Assembly (NCBI GenBank): GCA_002453265.1
Contig: DKGK01000086.1
Span: 1 to 18,756 of the forward strand
DNA length: 18,756 nucleotides
Reading direction: 5' to 3'
From: Flavobacteriales bacterium UBA6772
Lineage (GTDB): Bacteria > Bacteroidota > Bacteroidia > Flavobacteriales > UBA7430
Below, in pieces: positions 14,284 through 18,756 of the stretch. How positions within the stretch are numbered: position 1 is the stretch's first letter; every line of letters starts with the position of its first letter. Made by a program: the position numbers and the translations under genes. Under the pieces are notes generated by a model. The model was not told the origin of the DNA and ran no database searches. It was given only the letters and a program-made list of their open reading frames with translations.

Positions 14284-14778
14284 TTAATCCTCAGCTCTTA
14301 ATATTTGATTAATAGAAGCCATTTTAATTGCGGCTATTGCACATTCAACTCCTTTATTCCCTAGTTTACCACCAGAACGATCTATAGCTTGTTGCATAGT
14401 ATTGTCGGTAAGAAGTCCAAAAATAACAGGAATCTCTAGGGTCGTATTTAAACGAGAAATTCCATTACTTACGCCTTGACATACAAAGTCGAAATGTTTC
14501 GTTTCTCCTTGTATAACCGAACCTAAAGTAATAATAGCATCCACATTAGTCGTTTCTGCTAACATAGAAGCACCGAAAGTTAATTCGAAGCTACCAGGAA
14601 CGTTTATACGAATGATGTCCTCAGGAAGTACACCATTGTCTAATAAAGCTTGTTGTGCTCCATTGTATAAACCTTCGGTAATTTTTTCATTCCACTCAGA
14701 TACTACTATACCAAAACGCATACCTTCGGCATTTGGGATAGACTCCGAATTGTAATGAGATAAGTTTGTAGTAGCCAT
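14284..14778 (-). CDS. ribH: 6,7-dimethyl-8-ribityllumazine synthase
   Basis: A 164-residue cytoplasmic enzyme that condenses a ribitylaminopyrimidine with 3,4-dihydroxy-2-butanone 4-phosphate, the next-to-last step of riboflavin synthesis. Family motifs: VVSEWNEKIT (25-34, pyrimidine binding), VPGSFELTFGA (60-70), GSVIQGETKHFDFV (86-99) with catalytic His95, and PVIFGLLT (117-124) with DRSGGKLGNKG (133-143), where Arg134 and Lys138 contact phosphate in relatives. The start at 14778 (Met-Ala-Thr) is chosen over an in-frame ATG 72 bases upstream, because the latter lies inside the upstream gene and adds a non-homologous extension. It begins one base after the TPR gene ends, so the two are co-transcribed. 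Confidence 0.95.
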   Translation of the reverse strand: MATTNLSHYNSESIPNAEGMRFGIVVSEWNEKITEGLYNGAQQALLDNGVLPEDIIRINVPGSFELTFGASMLAETTNVDAIITLGSVIQGETKHFDFVCQGVSNGISRLNTTLEIPVIFGLLTDNTMQQAIDRSGGKLGNKGVECAIAAIKMASINQILRAED

Positions 14779-14779
14779 A

Positions 14780-15466
14780 TTAGTTTGCTGCTGTAATACG
14801 TGCAATGTATTTTCCAATGTTTTGCCCTTCTCTAGAAGTAGAAAATTCATCTTGAATACGTGTATATAAACTTAAAGCTTGCTTTTTATTACCCAATGAA
14901 TAAGCAGCATTCGCAGCTTTCATTAAAAATACAGGAGTAGTAAAGTCGTTTGTTCTAAGTTCTGCTGCAGTAATATAATAGTTTAAAGCTTCTTCATCTT
15001 GTCCTAACTCAGAGAAAGCATCTCCGATAGCACCTTTAGCAATAGGCGCTAACATTTCGTCATCCGAAGAGAAGTTATCTAAATGCTCTATAGCTGTTTC
15101 AGCATCACCTAATTTTAAATAAGAAATACCAGCGTAATATTCAGCTAAATTTCCAGAATTTGTACTCCCATAAGATTCAATAATCTCTAATAATCCAGCA
15201 AATTGCTCATCACCATCAAGAGCTTCTTGGTATTTTCCAAGTTCAAAGTTTTTTTCTGCCATATACATCTCTGTAGCTGCATTTTCTTCGTTTGGTTGCA
15301 CATAAAAACGATCGTATGCAAAGAAAGCACTAAAACCAACTGCTATAGCTACCACAATAACCATTAAGTTGTTTTTATTCTTTTCAACATACATCTCAGC
15401 CTTAGTAAGGCTTTCTTCGATTGTTTTTAATTGGTCTTCTTGTTCTTGTGTATTATTTTTAGCCAT
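14780..15466 (-). CDS. Membrane-anchored TPR protein (YfgM-like layout)
   Basis: A 228-residue protein with a charged cytoplasmic N-terminus (1-31), one membrane helix (about 34-50) and a C-terminal domain with about four TPR repeats (65-215), such as AEYYAGISYLKLGDAETAIEHL (starting 108) and AIGDAFSELGQDEEALNYY (146-164). The topology, short N-terminus inside and TPR domain outside, is like YfgM, a periplasmic chaperone-associated protein, but similarity beyond the layout cannot be shown here. It is transcribed away from recF and directly ahead of ribH. A consensus -7 box lies upstream. Confidence 0.85.
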   Translation of the reverse strand: MAKNNTQEQEDQLKTIEESLTKAEMYVEKNKNNLMVIVVAIAVGFSAFFAYDRFYVQPNEENAATEMYMAEKNFELGKYQEALDGDEQFAGLLEIIESYGSTNSGNLAEYYAGISYLKLGDAETAIEHLDNFSSDDEMLAPIAKGAIGDAFSELGQDEEALNYYITAAELRTNDFTTPVFLMKAANAAYSLGNKKQALSLYTRIQDEFSTSREGQNIGKYIARITAAN

Positions 15467-15497
15467 CTTGGTCCGTTTTTCGTGTTTTAATTTAGCA

Positions 15498-15505
15498 CAA
15501 AAATA
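15498..15505 (-). promoter_or_regulatory. Candidate -7 promoter box for the TPR-ribH operon
   Basis: On the minus strand this reads TATTTTTG, an exact match to TAnnTTTG. It is 31 bases before the TPR gene ATG at 15466, which fits a short leader of about 25 bases. On the opposite strand a near match, TATTTTTA at 15548-15555, could serve recF. Confidence 0.45.
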
Positions 15506-15571
15506 AAAGAAATTCTTAAATGAATGCCATAAATCTAAAATCAGTCTTATTTTTACCGAAATTAATTTTCA

Positions 15572-16669
15572 ATGCACCTCAAATCGCTCTCTTTATTGTC
15601 CTTTAAAAACTACCAAGAAACTCAACTAGAGTTCTCTTCGGGGATTAATTGTTTTGTCGGTAATAATGGCTCTGGTAAAACCAATTTATTAGATGCAATC
15701 TATTATTTGTGTTTCTGTAAATCGTATTTTAATAGTGTTGACACCCAAAATATTTTTCACGACAAACCCTTTTTTGTCGTTGAAGGAACTTTTGAGCGTA
15801 ATGAAAATCCTGAAAAGGTTTTTTGTGGTGTTAAAAGAGGGCATAAAAAAGTGTTTAAACGAAATAATAAGGAATACGAAAAGCTAGCCGATCATATTGG
15901 CGTTTTTCCCTTGGTTATTATTTCTCCATCAGACCGAAATTTAATTATTGAAGGTAGCGATACAAGGAGAAAATTTATGGATGGCGTAATTGCACAGTCT
16001 GATAAAATATACCTACAAAACCTTCTCAAATACAATCAAGTTTTAGCTCAGCGTAATGCTTTGTTAAAATATTTCGCCGCTAATCGTACTTCCGATCCTG
16101 TTACTTTAGAAATATATAATGAGCAATTAATAGATTTTGCCGCTAAAATTTACATTACTCGTTCGGCTTTTATGAAGCAGTTTAATCCTATTTTTCAAGC
16201 CTATTATAAAGCAATTTCTAATTCTAATGAACTCGTAGATTTAGAATACAAGTCTCAGCTAAATGAAAACGATTTAGCTTTTTTACTAAATGAAAGTCTT
16301 ACAAAGGATAAAATCCTTCAGTACACAACTTGTGGTACACATAAAGATGACTTAGTATTTAAAATTGGAGACTTCCCTATTAAAAAGCAAGGTTCGCAAG
16401 GGCAACAAAAGACCTATTTAATTGCTTTAAAACTAGCTCAATTCGATTTTATTAAAAACTTAGTTGGGTATAAGCCTCTTTTATTACTTGATGATATTTT
16501 CGATAAGTTAGATGATACTAGAGTAGAAGCAATAGTTCGCTTGGTTTCTGAATATCATTTTGGACAGATTTTTATTACGGATACACATAAAAATAGAACG
16601 GAAGAAATTATTCGTAAAATTGATGATTCTTATCGTATCTTCGATATCGAAAAAGGTGTTGCACAATGA
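15572..16669 (+). CDS. recF: RecF, DNA repair and replication ATPase
   Basis: A 365-residue SMC-like ATPase of the RecFOR pathway, which helps load RecA at single-strand gaps. Walker A GNNGSGKT is at 30-37, the ABC signature GSQGQQK at 274-280 and Walker B LLLLDDIFDKLD at 303-314, followed by the D-loop and the switch His in TDTH (336-339). The N-terminal LSLLSFKNYQ (6-15) and the ISPSDRNLIIEGSDTRRKFMD stretch (117-137, with GS-TRRKF) are typical of RecF. Length is normal. It is the first gene of a short operon, and its stop overlaps the next start as ATGA. Confidence 0.96.
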   Translation: MHLKSLSLLSFKNYQETQLEFSSGINCFVGNNGSGKTNLLDAIYYLCFCKSYFNSVDTQNIFHDKPFFVVEGTFERNENPEKVFCGVKRGHKKVFKRNNKEYEKLADHIGVFPLVIISPSDRNLIIEGSDTRRKFMDGVIAQSDKIYLQNLLKYNQVLAQRNALLKYFAANRTSDPVTLEIYNEQLIDFAAKIYITRSAFMKQFNPIFQAYYKAISNSNELVDLEYKSQLNENDLAFLLNESLTKDKILQYTTCGTHKDDLVFKIGDFPIKKQGSQGQQKTYLIALKLAQFDFIKNLVGYKPLLLLDDIFDKLDDTRVEAIVRLVSEYHFGQIFITDTHKNRTEEIIRKIDDSYRIFDIEKGVAQ

Positions 16670-16956
16670 GAAGAGCTAGAGAACAAAGTATAGGCGAGGT
16701 TATAAAAGACCTACTAAAGAATTACGATATTACATCTAAGTTTAACGAGGCACATATTGTTACACTTTGGGATAAACTTATGGGACCTTCGGTAGCCAAA
16801 TATACCGTTAATATAGAAGTAGAAAAACGGGTTTTGTTTGTTCAGCTTAATAACGCCGCCTTAAAACAAGAACTTTCTTACGGAAGAGAAAAAATAAAAA
16901 AAATGCTAAATAAAGAAGTCGGCGAAGAAGTATTGCTTGATGTTCGTATTTACTAA
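16666..16956 (+). CDS. DUF721 protein (DciA-like KH-type domain)
   Basis: A 96-residue protein of the DUF721 family. Recognisable parts are the N-terminal helix (SIGEVIKDLLKNY, 8-20), the WDKLMGPSVAKYT segment (35-47) and the C-terminal LFVQLNNAALKQELSYGREKI region (57-77). DUF721 corresponds to DciA, a replicative-helicase loader or operator in many bacteria. In several lineages it is encoded beside recF, as here. The protein is nearly only the KH-like core, without a long second region. The ATG overlaps the recF stop by four bases (ATGA), so translation is coupled. Confidence 0.88.
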   Translation: MRRAREQSIGEVIKDLLKNYDITSKFNEAHIVTLWDKLMGPSVAKYTVNIEVEKRVLFVQLNNAALKQELSYGREKIKKMLNKEVGEEVLLDVRIY

Positions 16957-17039
16957 TCAGTACTTTTTTAACTAAATAAACATACTCTTATTTTAGTATT
17001 ACGGCACATAATTTGTATGCATGCCATAAAACTACATTC

Positions 17040-18719
17040 ATGAGAAATCTATTGTTATTCCTTTTTATACCTTTTATCTCTTTTGCTCAATCGGTAAATA
17101 TTGATTCTATTTTTAAAACTTCTGGTGAGGTTTATTTTTCATTTCACATAGATTCTAAAGAAGCGTTAAATAGTATTTCTAGTATCGTGTCAATTGATCA
17201 CGGAGCAGAATTACCTGAGATTTTCGCCTATGCGAATAAGAAAGAACTTACGGCTTTCCTTCTGTACGATATACCTTTTACTATAGAACCAAAACCTGGG
17301 AGTTTGTTTAAAGACCTCAACATGCTTCTTTCTTTAGAAGAAAAAAAAAATAGCGATTGGGATTTCTATCCGTCTTATGAGGTTTATGTAGAAATGATGT
17401 ATGCTTTTGAAACGCAGTATCCAGACTTATGTAAGGTAAGTTCTATTGGGACTTCGGTAGATGGTAGAGAATTGTTAGTTGCTAAAATTACCGATAGTTT
17501 AACTATTTCTCAAAACGAACCAAAAATACTCTATACTTCTTCTATGCACGGAGATGAAATTTCTGGTTTCGTACTTTCATTAAGGTTAATAGATTACCTA
17601 TTGTCTAATTACGAAAGCGATACTCGTATAGCAAACATTATTAATAATACGGAGCTTTGGATTAATCCTCTGGCAAATCCCGATGGAGCTTATACAACCA
17701 ATAACAGTTCCGTTTTTAACGCTCAGCGATATAATGCCAATTGGGTAGATTTAAACAGAAATTACCCAGATCCTGAAGATGGCTCTCATCCTGATGGGAA
17801 TATATACCAACCCGAAACGGTTGCTTTTATGGATTTTGCTGATAGTGTTCAATTCGATATTTCATCTAACTTTCATGGTGGAGCAGAGGTAGCTAATTAT
17901 CCTTGGGATTCTTGGTCTAACCTTCCTGCAGATTACGACTGGTGGTTACATGTTATGGACGAATATGCTGCTTTTGCACAAGATAATTCTGATAATGGAT
18001 ATTTTACTGCTTTCGATAATGGAATTACCAATGGTTACGAATGGTACGAGGTAAATGGTGGAAGACAAGATTACATGAATTACTTTAAGCATTGTAGAGA
18101 GTTTACTTTAGAGATTTCAGATTATAAAACTCCTGCAGGAAATAATTTACCTTATTACTGGGATGCGAATTACAATTCGTTTTTAGCGTATTTAGAACAA
18201 GGAATATATGGTTTACATGGTGTAGTTACCGATTCTATTACTGGAGAACCAATTTTAGCCGAAGTAAATATCGAAAACCACGACATCGATAATTCTCATG
18301 TATATTCTCATCTGCCAAATGGCGATTATCACAGGTATTTGTTCCAAGGGAATTACGCTCTTACCTATTCAGCTGATGGATATATTTCTAAAACCATCCC
18401 TTCGGTTTCTATAACAAACAACGAAGCCACTGTTTTAGATGTTCAGTTGATGCAATATAATGTATCTATAAAAGAAAACTTAGCCCATAACGTACATCTT
18501 TTTCCACAGCCAGCCACTTCGTATATTACGGTAAATGGTTTGCCACAAACTACAAATAGTGTTTATATACTTGATGGTTTAGGAAAACGAGTAAGAAGTT
18601 TGAATTTCGTTACTAGCCAAACACTAACTATTTATAAAGAAAACTTAAGTCCAGGAACCTATTTCCTTGTTTTTGTAGTTGACGGGATTGAATATAAAAA
18701 GGAGTTTGTCTTTAGATAA
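17040..18719 (+). CDS. Secreted zinc carboxypeptidase, family M14, with type IX secretion C-terminal domain
   Basis: A 559-residue exported metallopeptidase. Signal peptide 1-17 (ending SFAQ); prodomain-like region 18-105; M14 catalytic domain about 110-390. Zinc ligands are His170 and Glu173 in MHGDEISG and His279 in NFHGG. LNRNYPD (238-244) holds the substrate-binding Arg240, and the catalytic glutamate is Glu358 in FTLEIS. A carboxypeptidase-regulatory-like beta domain (about 392-470, starting GVVTDSITGEP) follows, then a type IX C-terminal sorting domain (about 485-559) with the usual NVHLFPQPA start and LSPGTYFL near the end. It should be exported across the outer membrane and remain at the cell surface or be released, trimming peptides. 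The start at 17040 is preferred over an in-frame TTG at 17013 because it begins the signal peptide directly. Confidence 0.93.
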   Translation: MRNLLLFLFIPFISFAQSVNIDSIFKTSGEVYFSFHIDSKEALNSISSIVSIDHGAELPEIFAYANKKELTAFLLYDIPFTIEPKPGSLFKDLNMLLSLEEKKNSDWDFYPSYEVYVEMMYAFETQYPDLCKVSSIGTSVDGRELLVAKITDSLTISQNEPKILYTSSMHGDEISGFVLSLRLIDYLLSNYESDTRIANIINNTELWINPLANPDGAYTTNNSSVFNAQRYNANWVDLNRNYPDPEDGSHPDGNIYQPETVAFMDFADSVQFDISSNFHGGAEVANYPWDSWSNLPADYDWWLHVMDEYAAFAQDNSDNGYFTAFDNGITNGYEWYEVNGGRQDYMNYFKHCREFTLEISDYKTPAGNNLPYYWDANYNSFLAYLEQGIYGLHGVVTDSITGEPILAEVNIENHDIDNSHVYSHLPNGDYHRYLFQGNYALTYSADGYISKTIPSVSITNNEATVLDVQLMQYNVSIKENLAHNVHLFPQPATSYITVNGLPQTTNSVYILDGLGKRVRSLNFVTSQTLTIYKENLSPGTYFLVFVVDGIEYKKEFVFR

Positions 18720-18756
18720 AACGAGAAATAGCTTTGAGTTTGAAAAAAAAGGGAAA

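Noticed and set aside
14779..14850. Twenty-four-codon upstream extension of ribH
   Set aside because: It lies wholly within the coding end of the TPR gene, and lumazine synthases begin near the later Met.
16971..16997. AT-only imperfect hairpin after the DUF721 gene
   Set aside because: No GC pairs, a bulge and no T tract; expected by chance in such AT-rich DNA.

Overview
This is an AT-rich, gene-dense chromosomal window that looks like it comes from a member of the Bacteroidota, most likely a flavobacterium (family Flavobacteriaceae or close). Evidence: exported proteins with signal peptides ending in ...AQ, a C-terminal domain of the type IX secretion kind, promoter boxes of the Bacteroidota TAnnTTTG type, few Shine-Dalgarno sequences, and a full flavobacterial-style Bat (aerotolerance) operon. 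No rRNA, tRNA, CRISPR array, insertion sequence or phage gene was found.

Layout. Positions 1-1618 (minus strand) hold an apparent four-gene operon that I cannot place in a characterised system. It encodes a secreted protein with the HEHDWE signature of the NPP1/Vps62-like superfamily, then three tandem, mutually homologous small lipoproteins. Each lipoprotein has a CKTC motif and two further conserved cysteines, and the last one runs off the left edge. A 155-bp divergent region carries four TTAAC repeats spaced by one DNA turn and a probable promoter. Positions 1774-9890 (plus strand) are the eight-gene moxR-DUF58-[DUF4381-like]-batA-batB-batC-batD-batE operon, tightly packed with overlapping or abutting genes. 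It should encode a MoxR AAA+ ATPase acting on von Willebrand factor A (VWA) proteins in and at the inner membrane, with periplasmic TPR and BatD partners. Positions 9891-10278 are non-coding and contain several inverted repeats.

Positions 10279-12439 (minus) encode an alpha/beta hydrolase downstream of an RhlE-type DEAD-box RNA helicase. Positions 12559-14227 (plus) encode a GreA/GreB-like protein that keeps the acidic tip residues and a Bcr/CflA-type drug efflux transporter. A strong bidirectional terminator separates the transporter from the convergent ribH. Positions 14284-15466 (minus) encode a membrane-anchored TPR protein followed by lumazine synthase (riboflavin synthesis). Positions 15572-16956 (plus) encode RecF and a short DUF721/DciA-like protein with overlapping ends. 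Positions 17040-18719 (plus) encode a secreted zinc carboxypeptidase of family M14 with a type IX secretion C-terminal domain.

Most of the window is housekeeping or well-known flavobacterial content. The left-edge module (secreted HEHDWE protein plus a cysteine-lipoprotein cluster), the phased TTAAC array next to it, the Gre-like factor and the structured intergenic element are the parts most worth a second look. All functional calls are from reading translated sequence and motifs; no database search was possible.
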